From MFZZ01 sp964582715 (GTDB lineage: Bacteria; Patescibacteriota; Microgenomatia; UBA1406; GWC2-37-13): a DNA stretch of 64,000 bases. The position numbers and the translations under genes were made by a program. Shown one piece after another: positions 1-8,235 of this stretch. The first letter of the stretch is position 1. The number at the start of each line of letters is the position of its first letter. The notes under the pieces were generated by a model. That model made no database searches, had not been told where the DNA came from, and saw nothing but the letters and a program-made list of their open reading frames with translations. Location: positions 62,001 through 126,000 of the forward strand of contig CAZOSM010000001.1 in assembly GCA_964582715.1 (NCBI GenBank), given 5' to 3'.

Positions 1-1273
1 GATAGGTGATAGCAATACCATCAAGCGTATTAAGTTCTCCATCATTATAGACATCTATAATTTTTTGGGTTACCTCTGCACTACTCACACTTTCCGGGAG
101 TTCAAAATTGTATTCCCCTGACTCCACAGATGTCGTTACATCTTTTAAAATTTCTGAAATAGGTCTCTTCTCTCGTGCCATAACACGTAATACATAGAGA
201 ATGATGCGCATAGTACTTTCGCAACCACCCATTTCACGGAAATAGTAATGTCCAGATGATTCTCCGGCGAATATGGCATTTTCTTTGTTAAGTTGTTCTG
301 TAATAAGTGCATGGCCTACTTTTGTATAGCCGAGAGTACCGCCAAGTTTCTTAACAACATCTTCTACATTTCTGGTATAGCGAATATCGACTAACACGCG
401 TTCTTTAGGAAAGTCTTTTAATATCTCTCCCACGACAAGAGCAGTTATGAGTGTTGCAGGGATAATCTCTCCTTTTTCATCAATAAACATCACCCGATCT
501 GCATCTCCATCTGTTGCAATACCTAGGTCGGCTTGCTCTGCCTTTACCCGTTCTTGTAAATCTCGGAGTGTTTTATGTTGAAGTGGGTCTGCCTGATGTG
601 CTGGGAATGTGCCATCGAGTTCAAAGTTCATTGGGATAAAATCAGCATGTACCCGTTCGTATGCGTTTTTATTAAACAGTTCTTGTAATGGAAGAATACC
701 CATTGCGTTTGCAGGATCGGCAACTACTTTTATATGGTCAACTTCTCCTGGATGCACTGCTTTAAATGCAGCAGTTATTTCCTCTGCTAAAATATTTTTC
801 TTTTCTTCAACTGTGCCATCATTGGTATATTCTGGAAATTTTTTGTTCATGGCAATATTTTTAATTTCTGCCATACCAGTTGTCTTACCAATCTTGACAA
901 GAGCATTGCCATCACGGATAACCATCTTAACGCCATTGTATTCTTGGGGATTATGAGAAGCACTAATCATAATACCTGCGTCGTACTGATATGTGAGAAC
1001 TGTAAAATACATGCTTGGAGTAGGCAGAAGTCCTATATCAATTACCTGTGCTCCAGATTTAACAAGCGTATCTTTTGCTACTTTAAATAAAGATGGCGAA
1101 TGTGTTCTCATATCATGACCAAGAACAACGGTAAGATTCTCTTTTGCTTTAAGCTGTGAAATATATGTATAAATTGAGCGTACTACATCTTCCATTACTT
1201 CTTCGTTTAAGCTTTCTGGATAGATTGCACGAATATCGTATGCCTTAAAAATAGATGGATCGATGTTTGCCAT
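1..1273 (-). CDS. Phosphomannomutase/phosphoglucomutase, 3' end outside window
   Basis: Alpha-D-phosphohexomutase, which interconverts hexose 6- and 1-phosphates and so feeds sugar nucleotides to the glycan operons downstream. I translated it from the minus strand: it starts MANIDPSIFKAYDIR, a typical N-terminus for the family, followed by the phosphoserine loop SASHNP near residue 100 and the metal loop DGDADR near residue 245. A GESSGH sugar-binding motif lies near residue 320. About 424 codons are visible and the frame runs off the left edge, so the C-terminal domain is incomplete here. No clear Shine-Dalgarno site or -10 box decides the start; the ATG at 1273 fits the family N-terminus. 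Mannose or glucose specificity cannot be told from sequence alone. Confidence 0.93.
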   Translation of the reverse strand, partial: MANIDPSIFKAYDIRAIYPESLNEEVMEDVVRSIYTYISQLKAKENLTVVLGHDMRTHSPSLFKVAKDTLVKSGAQVIDIGLLPTPSMYFTVLTYQYDAGIMISASHNPQEYNGVKMVIRDGNALVKIGKTTGMAEIKNIAMNKKFPEYTNDGTVEEKKNILAEEITAAFKAVHPGEVDHIKVVADPANAMGILPLQELFNKNAYERVHADFIPMNFELDGTFPAHQADPLQHKTLRDLQERVKAEQADLGIATDGDADRVMFIDEKGEIIPATLITALVVGEILKDFPKERVLVDIRYTRNVEDVVKKLGGTLGYTKVGHALITEQLNKENAIFAGESSGHYYFREMGGCESTMRIILYVLRVMAREKRPISEILKDVTTSVESGEYNFELPESVSSAEVTQKIIDVYNDGELNTLDGIAITY

Positions 1274-1314
1274 AAGTGAATCAAATAATTAGTAATCGGT
1301 TAGTCATATAATAA

Positions 1315-1396
1315 CGTCATCCCGAACTTTATTCGGGATCTCCGGAGAATTGTTTATAAACTATTCACTAGATGCTGGAACAAGTTCAGCATGACG
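1315..1396. repeat. Palindromic repeat element, copy A
   Basis: Intergenic element bounded by cgtcat and atgacg. Each arm is itself a small palindrome: cccgaactttattcggg on the left and gctggaacaagttcagc on the right. The two outer ends are near-identical inverted repeats (cgtcat-N-C-N-GAACTT). Related, more degenerate copies lie at 4225-4284 and 6930-6983. It has no coding capacity and looks like a MITE-like or REP-like mobile repeat. Confidence 0.7.
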
Positions 1397-1431
1397 TATA
1401 AGTCTAAACATTAAAAGTATTATACCCCATC

Positions 1432-2130
1432 TCAACGTAAATAGTAACAGGCAAGTATCTCTATGGAGTCTTTTAAATTGAAGGTACTGGTACTTGTTTT
1501 CATACCTTGGTCTATTTTGATAAGACCTTCATAAAAGTACATGAGTTTTTTCTTCTCCCATGCTTTAGCCTGTTGAAGAATACGTGCCTTTTGCCAGGCT
1601 TGTACTGACTTATCAAATTCGTTTTCTTGCGCGAGTAGCAGTTTGCGAATATGTCTCCAGAGCAACGTATAAATAAACATGCTATCCTGTGAAACTGAAA
1701 CAATATTGAGAGATGACATAAACTCTGTTAAGTTGCCTGGGTAACAGCTTTCCAGAAGCTGAAAAATGTTTTTAGATGGCTTAAATTCTTCAAAAGAAGT
1801 CGCAATTTTTTTAAGACTGCTTAAGTCATATGCCGATTTTCCTTCTTCCCAACCTACTACATGTATCTCAGTATTTTTACTTATATTCTGAACAGCTTCT
1901 TTGAAAGGGCTTTTACCTCGACCTTTATATTTTGAAGAAATAGAATCGACAAAATACACTGATTGCTGACCGAATAAATCTACCACTCCCTGACTTTCTT
2001 TATAGACTTCGGGAAGATCTGTAACTGCAACGCTCTGTACAGAATACCCTTTATCTTTGTATGTTTGCTTGAGGTCAAGAAGTCTTTGGCGGGCAGCTGA
2101 GATGTCTTCTCCACAGATGATGGTTAACAT
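1432..2130 (-). CDS. holA: DNA polymerase III delta subunit-like protein (short HolA)
   Basis: Probable clamp-loader delta subunit, which opens the beta clamp during replication. The N-terminus MLTIICGEDISAARQRL matches the HolA pattern of a hydrophobic strand, then GE(D) and a helix. The C-terminal third is helical and carries the LLWRHIRKLLLA type of segment seen in delta proteins. At 232 residues it is much shorter than the usual 320-340, so the middle domain is reduced; short forms like this are hard to tell from unrelated proteins. The start is well fixed: TATAAT at 2137-2142 ends exactly 6 bases before the ATG, which predicts a leaderless mRNA. It is monocistronic, with repeat copy A just downstream. 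Confidence 0.6.
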   Translation of the reverse strand: MLTIICGEDISAARQRLLDLKQTYKDKGYSVQSVAVTDLPEVYKESQGVVDLFGQQSVYFVDSISSKYKGRGKSPFKEAVQNISKNTEIHVVGWEEGKSAYDLSSLKKIATSFEEFKPSKNIFQLLESCYPGNLTEFMSSLNIVSVSQDSMFIYTLLWRHIRKLLLAQENEFDKSVQAWQKARILQQAKAWEKKKLMYFYEGLIKIDQGMKTSTSTFNLKDSIEILACYYLR

Positions 2131-2142
2131 GTGTCTATTATA

Positions 2143-2446
2143 ACGTGTATGAGGTATATTTGTATAAAAGGTAACCTTACGTTCCAGATTCCGTCTTCGC
2201 TTTATCCCACCAGTGCTCAGAGATCTTCTTGAGCTACGTTCATTACAAAGTCATTGGTTTAAAGAGAATTGTCTCAACAGATATTAATCGATTCGTCATC
2301 AGATCTCTTCCGCGCTGTCGGGGCCCTAAGCTCAGCCACCTGTTCGGCAATTTAGCTCTATTGATTGACACGATAATTTTGATTACTTCATCGCCTTAAA
2401 TAGATTATTTAAGCACTAGAACCTTCATAATTTATACTTTATACTA
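2143..2446. other. Intergenic stretch without a recognised gene
   Basis: About 300 bases separate the divergent genes at 2130 and 2452. The stretch holds a G/C-rich block around 2305-2350 in otherwise A/T-rich DNA. I could not match it to tRNA, tmRNA, SRP RNA or RNase P signatures. A minus-strand frame of about 40 codons exists but has no convincing start. The -10 box for the kinase gene (TATACT, 2440-2445) lies at its right end. It could hold an unrecognised small RNA. Confidence 0.4.
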
Positions 2447-2451
2447 AAACT

Positions 2452-3369
2452 ATGGTAGACCTCATATGTATTGGAACAGTAACAATTGACCTGTATTACA
2501 AAGGTGAATCGCTCACGCATAGCAAAGACCGGTTTGAATTGGCTGTCGGAGGTAAGTACTTTGTTGATCATTTCTATGAAGGTCTGGGTGGAGGGGGCGC
2601 TAATGTTGCTATTGGTGTAGAAAGAGCTGGTTTACAGGCAGCACTTATTGCAAAGATTGGAAAGAATGCATTCAGGAAACTTATTGAAGCACAGCTTGAG
2701 GAATCTCAAGTGACCTATAAAGGATACTGCCAGATAGAAGAAGAGTATACAAATATCTCCTCAGTGCTTCTTACGGAAAAGGGAGAAAAAACAATCATTA
2801 ATTACAGATCTCCTCACCAGCATATCATTGAAAAAAAAGAAGATTTAGACATATTAAAGAAAGGGAAGGCTGTATACATGGCCAATTTATCTCGAGTCCC
2901 TCTTGATGAACGTATCTCAATTTTGAGATTTGCCAAGAATAATGGTATAACTACCTTTGCCAATCTTAATGTAACTGATTGCCGCCGGCCAATAGACCAG
3001 ATCAGACGCTTTCTGGAGCATGTTGATGTTTTTATAATTAACACGCACGAGTTTGCAGATATAGTAAAGACGAGCTATAACAGTATTGATTTCCATTCAA
3101 AAGTAACCAAAAAGTATGCTCCCTTTCATGAAGATCAGCTGGTTGTAGTGACAGATGGTTCGAAGGGAAGCTATGCATATCTGGAGAATACTGTTTATCA
3201 CCAGCCGGCTGTAAAAACAGATAAGGTAGTAGACACTACAGGAGCTGGCGATGCCTTTACTGCCGGCTTTATTGCAGAGTATTTAAAATCAGATAAAGAT
3301 ATTAAGTCTTCTTTGGAAAAAGGAGCCAAACATGCAGTGAAGATACTTGGAAAGCTGGGAAGTAATTAA
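2452..3369 (+). CDS. PfkB-family carbohydrate kinase
   Basis: Sugar or nucleoside kinase of the ribokinase/PfkB fold that phosphorylates a small hydroxylated substrate with ATP in the cytoplasm. The N-terminal strand is followed by the glycine-rich GGGGANVAIG segment near residue 48. The C-terminal PfkB signature DTTGAGDAFTAGF lies near residues 262-274 and contains the catalytic Asp (GAGD). At 305 residues it has normal length for the family. TATACT at 2440-2445 ends 6 bases before the ATG, so the transcript is predicted to be leaderless. The substrate cannot be assigned. Its 3' end overlaps the convergent membrane-protein gene at 3366 by four bases. Confidence 0.88.
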   Translation: MVDLICIGTVTIDLYYKGESLTHSKDRFELAVGGKYFVDHFYEGLGGGGANVAIGVERAGLQAALIAKIGKNAFRKLIEAQLEESQVTYKGYCQIEEEYTNISSVLLTEKGEKTIINYRSPHQHIIEKKEDLDILKKGKAVYMANLSRVPLDERISILRFAKNNGITTFANLNVTDCRRPIDQIRRFLEHVDVFIINTHEFADIVKTSYNSIDFHSKVTKKYAPFHEDQLVVVTDGSKGSYAYLENTVYHQPAVKTDKVVDTTGAGDAFTAGFIAEYLKSDKDIKSSLEKGAKHAVKILGKLGSN

Positions 3370-3701
3370 AAGATACTCAAAGCATGAAGGAAAGTGTATG
3401 TCATGATGAAGAAGATGGCAAAAAGAATTGATGAAATTAATATTGTATAAAAGAGGATATTTTTGAACAATTCACGGGTAACATATTGTTTAATATGTAC
3501 TGTATAGTACCAGAATAATATAGGGTATCCAAACATAAGAAGAAGATATACTACACCAGCAATCATTTCGAAAATACTTTGATGAGTAATGAACTCTAAA
3601 TCAGCTATACGATAGCGTAATCCTAATAAGAGAGAGATTAATATATAGTTACCTATGATGTATATACTTGAGAGAAGAATTAATTTGTGAATGGGTTTCA
3701 T
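3366..3701 (-). CDS. Small integral membrane protein of unknown function
   Basis: I do not recognise this 111-residue protein. Its hydropathy suggests three membrane spans: around residues 7-28, 42-68 and 82-108, with short charged loops between. It follows ruvC with two bases between stop and start, so it is probably co-transcribed with ruvC. Its stop overlaps the end of the convergent kinase gene. Nothing in the sequence points to an enzymatic role. Confidence 0.6.
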   Translation of the reverse strand: MKPIHKLILLSSIYIIGNYILISLLLGLRYRIADLEFITHQSIFEMIAGVVYLLLMFGYPILFWYYTVHIKQYVTRELFKNILFYTILISSILFAIFFIMTYTFLHALSIF

Positions 3702-3703
3702 TA

Positions 3704-4186
3704 TTATAAATTATTCAAATAACAATAAGCCAAACCACAAGCAATGGCATCCGATTGATCATCGTCTAAAATTTTAATTTCCTCTTTGAGTGTAAGATCA
3801 ATCATCTTACGAACAGCTTTTTTATCTGCCCTTCCATACCCAGTAATGATTTCTTTTATCTCAAGTGGGGTAAGATACATAAGTGGAATATTGTTTTTGG
3901 CTGCGAGTAGTTCTACAACTCCCTGAGCTTGTGCCACAGAGATAACTGTTTTAGCATTCTTAAAGAAGAACAATCGCTCCATTGCAATAGTTTCAATCTT
4001 AAATTCATTTACATATGAACTCAGTTCATTATAAATATGCTCAAGCCGTTTGCCATGCTCTAAAGTTTTAGATGTCTTGATAAGCCCGGAAGTTATGTAC
4101 TTAAAGTGTACTGATCCATTTACTGTTTTATCAAACACAGAGTAACCTACTTTTTCGACACCGGGGTCAATTGCCAGAATTGTCAT
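3704..4186 (-). CDS. ruvC: Holliday junction resolvase RuvC
   Basis: Endonuclease that cleaves Holliday junctions pulled by RuvAB, completing homologous recombination. The RNase H-like fold shows its acidic catalytic residues: Asp7 in AIDPGVEKVGYS, the Glu in IAMERLFF near residue 68, and the pair in DDDQSDAIACGLAY near residues 141-146. The length (160) is normal. TAGAAT at 4193-4198 ends 6 bases before the ATG, which predicts a leaderless start. Unlike many bacteria, ruvC is not beside ruvA and ruvB, which lie at 28.0 and 29.3 kb. A small membrane-protein gene follows directly. Confidence 0.95.
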   Translation of the reverse strand: MTILAIDPGVEKVGYSVFDKTVNGSVHFKYITSGLIKTSKTLEHGKRLEHIYNELSSYVNEFKIETIAMERLFFFKNAKTVISVAQAQGVVELLAAKNNIPLMYLTPLEIKEIITGYGRADKKAVRKMIDLTLKEEIKILDDDQSDAIACGLAYCYLNNL

Positions 4187-4224
4187 ACATTCATTCTAGC
4201 ATATTGGTAAAAAGTCTCTTTAAT

Positions 4225-4284
4225 GTGGCTCCGAATTTATTAGGGTCTTTGGACATTTAGAGGCTAAAACAAGCTCAGCATGAC
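4225..4284. repeat. Palindromic repeat element, degenerate copy B
   Basis: Degenerate relative of the element at 1315-1396. It keeps the right arm, aacaagctcagcatgac, and a decayed left arm, ctccgaatttattaggg. It sits between ruvC and the glycosidase gene and has no coding capacity. Confidence 0.5.
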
Positions 4285-4292
4285 AATACTAA

Positions 4293-5570
4293 TTACTTAT
4301 TAAAAATATGGAAGATATAATCGTTTAGTTTATCTGTAAAACTATGTGAATCTTTAATAAGCATAATATCAGCAATCTGTGTTTTTGGTTCTACAGTAAT
4401 TGTTTTTGTCTGATAGCCATCTTTACTAAATGTAATACGTTCTTTATTAATAAGTGCCATGGAGTAAAAACCATTAACACTCTGTTTAGTTCGGTTTGAA
4501 GATTGGATTGTTACATCTTTAACAATAGTTCCTCTGTTGTCGGTTATAGTTCCGTATATGGTATATGGATTAAAGTATTTAGTAAGCGTCTCTACCCCTT
4601 TTTTGGGTGTGCCATCTGAGTTCCAGAGTTCGGTACTTCCACCCCAGTTGGTCCAGTAGTTGATGCCAACAATATCATTACTGGTAAGAAGAAGTTCCAA
4701 GGTATCATCGATGTATGCAGCCTGCTGTTCTTCTGTCATCTCACCATGTATATCTGGAATTGGTGCACCCCATTCTCCAAGTACCACCTTTCCTCCGCTT
4801 TGTTCAACATATGCTTCAATATCCTCAAGAAGTTGTTCTGGTGTCGCAACATAGTGATCAATTGTGACAATACCATCAAGTGCAGCTGTTGTTCTGCGGT
4901 CCATAATAAGGCGGGCTACATCTCCATTCATAGAGTAATAATTGGCTATTACTTCTTTGTCTATTTCTTCAAAAGATTGTTTTACGATGTTATATTCATC
5001 AATAAGAAATCGTTTGTGACCTTCTGCATCTCCATTCATGCGTGGGTCTCCTGGCCCTCCATTCTCACACTCGGGGCAGGATGTAAAGATATCTCCATCT
5101 TCAAACAAATCGGGGTTATTCAGAATAAATCTGCGGATCTGCTTCTTATGTTCTTCGCGGTCTATGCGTGGGTAATCAAACCATTCCTCCCATCCTGACA
5201 TATTCCCTCTAAACCAGACTTTCAAGTTATATTTACGGGCAGGTTCGACCCATCGTTCCATAAAAGGTATAAATTCATCATCATAAGGAGTAGAGATCGC
5301 AACATGTGTTGCACCTGTTTCTGCAATTGCCTTTATCTGTTGATCTATAATCGGATCAAAGGAGTCGTCTTCTGCTTTTTCTCTTGCGACATCGCGAGAG
5401 AACTTCATGGTATCTACACCCTGGATCTGCCAGAAACGACTATCTGCATAGGTCTTGTGAAGCTGCTCGGTCTTCTTGGGAGAAGTGTTAGTGCGAAGTA
5501 GCCATACCAAAACGATAATGATGAGTATACATAAGCTTACTAAAAGTGAGCTCCATCCTCGTTCAAACAT
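4293..5570 (-). CDS. Membrane-anchored glycoside hydrolase-like protein with C-terminal beta-sandwich
   Basis: Predicted extracellular TIM-barrel glycosidase held by an N-terminal membrane anchor (about residues 7-24). The barrel runs roughly from residue 45 to 330. Likely catalytic carboxylates are the Glu in CPECENGG (acid/base position) and the Glu in VLGEWGAP (nucleophile position), which is the clan GH-A arrangement; the exact family is not clear to me. Residues from about 335 to 405 resemble a carboxypeptidase-regulatory-like beta-sandwich (TDNRGTIVKDVTIQS, then GFYSM). TATAAT at 5577-5582 ends 6 bases before the ATG at 5570, so I prefer this Met to one five codons upstream. It lies next to a second hydrolase and downstream of the glycan operon, which fits trimming or turnover of the organism's own polysaccharide. 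Confidence 0.7.
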   Translation of the reverse strand: MFERGWSSLLVSLCILIIIVLVWLLRTNTSPKKTEQLHKTYADSRFWQIQGVDTMKFSRDVAREKAEDDSFDPIIDQQIKAIAETGATHVAISTPYDDEFIPFMERWVEPARKYNLKVWFRGNMSGWEEWFDYPRIDREEHKKQIRRFILNNPDLFEDGDIFTSCPECENGGPGDPRMNGDAEGHKRFLIDEYNIVKQSFEEIDKEVIANYYSMNGDVARLIMDRRTTAALDGIVTIDHYVATPEQLLEDIEAYVEQSGGKVVLGEWGAPIPDIHGEMTEEQQAAYIDDTLELLLTSNDIVGINYWTNWGGSTELWNSDGTPKKGVETLTKYFNPYTIYGTITDNRGTIVKDVTIQSSNRTKQSVNGFYSMALINKERITFSKDGYQTKTITVEPKTQIADIMLIKDSHSFTDKLNDYIFHIFNK

Positions 5571-5577
5571 GTTTATA

Positions 5578-6894
5578 TTATACAATGTTTATCCTTATAA
5601 ATAGCTCTAAATTGCTCTTTCTGATGAAGTTAATATCGAGCTCAGACGAATCTTTGAGTTTATTAAAGGTGCATGCGTCGTAAATTTCAACAGACTCGAC
5701 ACCAGGTATCTCAATTGACTTCATTTTTTCAGGATACGGAATATATATAAAAATGTGACTGCTGACTCTGCCGACAAGTGGTAACAGTGGAGCTTTATCG
5801 GAAAACACCTTTAATGAAGTTTCAAGAGAGATATCTGTCCATTGAATATTGTTTGAAGTAAAGAAGGTTTTAGCAGCTCCAATTGCCTTACCACCCGGGT
5901 AGCCGAGTGCCTTCTTCCAACTTGAGTTTCCCCAGTGTTTCATAAAATTATCACCAGCTGCCATCTGCCAAAGGCCATGTGCACCGTATCCATGACCGCA
6001 AGCGCCAGAGAATACACTTGTGTAAAAGGCATAATTTTGTAACCTTGTATCAAACTGATCCAGTATTCCTTCATACAACGGCTCCAGATTAATTACTGTC
6101 TTCCTTTCTTCTTTGGTCTTTTCAAATAGTCTTTTCATTGTGGCAAAGCCTTCCATACTATGCCCCGATTGAAAACCTTCAAGCGAAATAAAGGATGGAT
6201 CAGTAAACACTTCTGAGCTAAGTTTTGCAGATTGCAGGTGAACTGTAATCGGGTGACCTTTTGTATTTATCTGTTTTAAATGATTGCCAACCTGTTGCCA
6301 TTTCTCCAGCCTGCTTGGGTTTGCCGAAGTTTGTATAAAGGAACCGGCTTTCTTTGCCATACGTTTTATATGTGGAAGTTTATTCAGTACCCGTTTAAGT
6401 AATGAAATCTGGGTTGAAGGGAGCTGTAAATCTGCTTCACCACAGAGTGAATAGATAACAGGAAGATCTGAGTATCGCCTCACAATCTCGCTCCACATCT
6501 GCTTCATAGGTTCAGGACCGGTTTGATCTATATAATGCCCCCACGAGCCATAGAGTATCGGGACGAGTTTATGTTCAATCACTAATCTGATCTTTTCATC
6601 GATATCATCAAAGTACTTTGAGTTTATAGAAAAATCTTTGTTAAATATAAACTCACCATTGGTACTTTTAGCATTTTCATCAAAAATAGTTGTCTCAGGA
6701 GGTGTACCAATTACAAGCTGAATTGCAGTAAATCCTTTTTGTTTCCTATCCTGAAGTATTTTTTTAAAGTCATCTGGCGAGCAGCGGTTGGTGAGCCCGT
6801 ACCACTGTGTATCTGCCAAAAGAAAGAACGGTTCTCCATTTTCCCAGTACAGATGCCTATTTTGAATAAGAAGCTTTTTACCAAAATACTCCAT
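5578..6894 (-). CDS. Apiosidase-like (DUF4038) glycoside hydrolase
   Basis: The N-terminus has the DUF4038/apiosidase-like pattern: NGEPFFLLADTQWYG near residue 16, then DDFKKILQDRKQKGFTAIQL. The Glu residues in YSLCGEADL and in NLEPLYEG are candidate catalytic pairs. A C-terminal domain of about 90 residues resembles the small beta domain that often follows DUF4038. There is no signal peptide, which is odd for a family usually secreted. TATACT at 6901-6906 ends 6 bases before the ATG at 6894, so I reject an upstream Met 13 codons earlier that lies inside the palindromic repeat at 6930. The substrate is not known; by context it acts on the glycan made by the upstream operon. Confidence 0.75.
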   Translation of the reverse strand: MEYFGKKLLIQNRHLYWENGEPFFLLADTQWYGLTNRCSPDDFKKILQDRKQKGFTAIQLVIGTPPETTIFDENAKSTNGEFIFNKDFSINSKYFDDIDEKIRLVIEHKLVPILYGSWGHYIDQTGPEPMKQMWSEIVRRYSDLPVIYSLCGEADLQLPSTQISLLKRVLNKLPHIKRMAKKAGSFIQTSANPSRLEKWQQVGNHLKQINTKGHPITVHLQSAKLSSEVFTDPSFISLEGFQSGHSMEGFATMKRLFEKTKEERKTVINLEPLYEGILDQFDTRLQNYAFYTSVFSGACGHGYGAHGLWQMAAGDNFMKHWGNSSWKKALGYPGGKAIGAAKTFFTSNNIQWTDISLETSLKVFSDKAPLLPLVGRVSSHIFIYIPYPEKMKSIEIPGVESVEIYDACTFNKLKDSSELDINFIRKSNLELFIRINIV

Positions 6895-6929
6895 AAAGAA
6901 AGTATAATCAATTGCTGCGTTTATTGTGG

Positions 6930-6983
6930 TCATGCTGAACTCGTTTCAGCACTTCAAAAGAGACCTCAAATTAGGTTCACGAT
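6930..6983. repeat. Palindromic repeat element, copy C
   Basis: Third member of the repeat family (see 1315-1396), in opposite orientation. The intact arm is gtcatgctgaactcgtttc and the other arm, ggttcacgatg, is decayed. It fills the gap between the dehydrogenase-like gene and the DUF4038 gene and supplies a spurious upstream start codon for the latter. Confidence 0.6.
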
Positions 6984-6995
6984 GTGTGAATCTAT

Positions 6996-8234
6996 TTAAG
7001 AAAAGAATAACTCTGTTGCAGTATTTTTAGGAAGTTCCACATCATCAATACGCACTTTCGCGTCTTTTGAAATATCTGTTTTAAGAACAGCTCCATGTGC
7101 CAAACCTGCAGGCAGGTATTCTTTTGAATCGGCTTCTCGGCAGATATCACCGCGGATCATATCACCACCAATGCCATCGAGAACTTCTCCTTTTTTAAGA
7201 TCACGCTTGGCAAAACTCACTGTTCTCATGAGCGGCTCATCTGAGTTATTGATGATTGGTTGACCCAGTAACATCATCTCTGCTATCGTGTTTGCAACTT
7301 CCAGGTGACACAAGTGGTATGGTTCAAAGATGGTGTATCGTGGTCCTTCACCCAAACCTAGGTAACGAAGATACTTTTGCTGATTTGGTGAAGTGTGTTC
7401 TACTAAGCAAAACACCCCTGGAAAGAGTTTTAACCCAAGTGCATAATCTACTACTCCATTTTCTGGGAAGTCTGTACCTTTAAAAGTCTCAATAGCCTGT
7501 TGGATGTCGTTGATCTCAACTCCGCGCATTCCTTCATTGAGAATATCCATACGAAAGTAGTTGGCAACTAAGTTCATCTCAATTGCCTGTTTGGTGCCGT
7601 CTGTAAAAGAAACTGTCTGACGAACTGCAAGTCCTTTATCCTGTGCCCATGGAAGCATCTGTTCCTGTGTTGCATAATTATCTCGATATCGTTTCATATT
7701 ACCAGCAACAAGTACTTTATATCCCATCATCTTGGCATTCATAATAAGTCGAGCTAAGCTACCAGGTTGGTCACCATGAACGTCTGAGATAAGTAAGTTC
7801 TTTTTATCTGCAAGCTTCTTAAGCTGAGTTCCCAAAGTTACCTGAAGCTCTGGGTTCATGGTAACAATATGTTTACCAGCTTCTATTGCTTTAAGTACCA
7901 CTCTTGCGCCGTAATCTACGGTTCCTGTCACTTCCAGAAGCAGATCTGCTTCTACATCTTGAATAAGCTCTAGATCATCTGTTACAGAGATAATGCCATT
8001 TCTTTTGTTCATCTCTACTTCAGAAGCACGGGTTACAATAGCTGCTTTATATCCGTGTTTTTCAAGATATTCAACACTCTCAGTAGGTCTTCTGCTTATA
8101 AGAAGAGCTACTCTCATGTTTGGAATATGAGAAGAACCATCTATAAATCCAAAGCCCATAAAACCCAGACCACTTACAATAATGTCAATTGGCTTTTTCC
8201 TTGTCTCAAGCTGTGAATATAAATAGTGATACAT
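6996..8234 (-). CDS. Homoserine dehydrogenase-like NAD(P) oxidoreductase with C-terminal SAF domain
   Basis: Resembles the COG4091 type: an N-terminal Rossmann fold (IDIIVSGLGFMGFGF, about residues 17-31) joined to a homoserine-dehydrogenase-like middle and a C-terminal SAF domain (about 330-405). The segment VTMNPELQVTLG and the catalytic-domain region SDVHGDQPGSLARL agree with that. The family's reaction is poorly known; it acts on small branched or sugar-derived acids in some pathways. Here it is the last gene of the glycan operon, one base after the stop of a GT-C-like membrane protein, so a role in making an unusual sugar precursor is plausible but is inference. Confidence 0.75.
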   Translation of the reverse strand: MYHYLYSQLETRKKPIDIIVSGLGFMGFGFIDGSSHIPNMRVALLISRRPTESVEYLEKHGYKAAIVTRASEVEMNKRNGIISVTDDLELIQDVEADLLLEVTGTVDYGARVVLKAIEAGKHIVTMNPELQVTLGTQLKKLADKKNLLISDVHGDQPGSLARLIMNAKMMGYKVLVAGNMKRYRDNYATQEQMLPWAQDKGLAVRQTVSFTDGTKQAIEMNLVANYFRMDILNEGMRGVEINDIQQAIETFKGTDFPENGVVDYALGLKLFPGVFCLVEHTSPNQQKYLRYLGLGEGPRYTIFEPYHLCHLEVANTIAEMMLLGQPIINNSDEPLMRTVSFAKRDLKKGEVLDGIGGDMIRGDICREADSKEYLPAGLAHGAVLKTDISKDAKVRIDDVELPKNTATELFFS

Positions 8235-8235
8235 A

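Noticed and set aside
609..956. Plus-strand frame of 115 codons
   Set aside because: It is the antisense shadow of the phosphomannomutase gene, which has all family motifs in the minus-strand frame.
2143..2446. Possible tmRNA, SRP RNA or RNase P RNA
   Set aside because: The characteristic conserved segments of these RNAs are absent on both strands.
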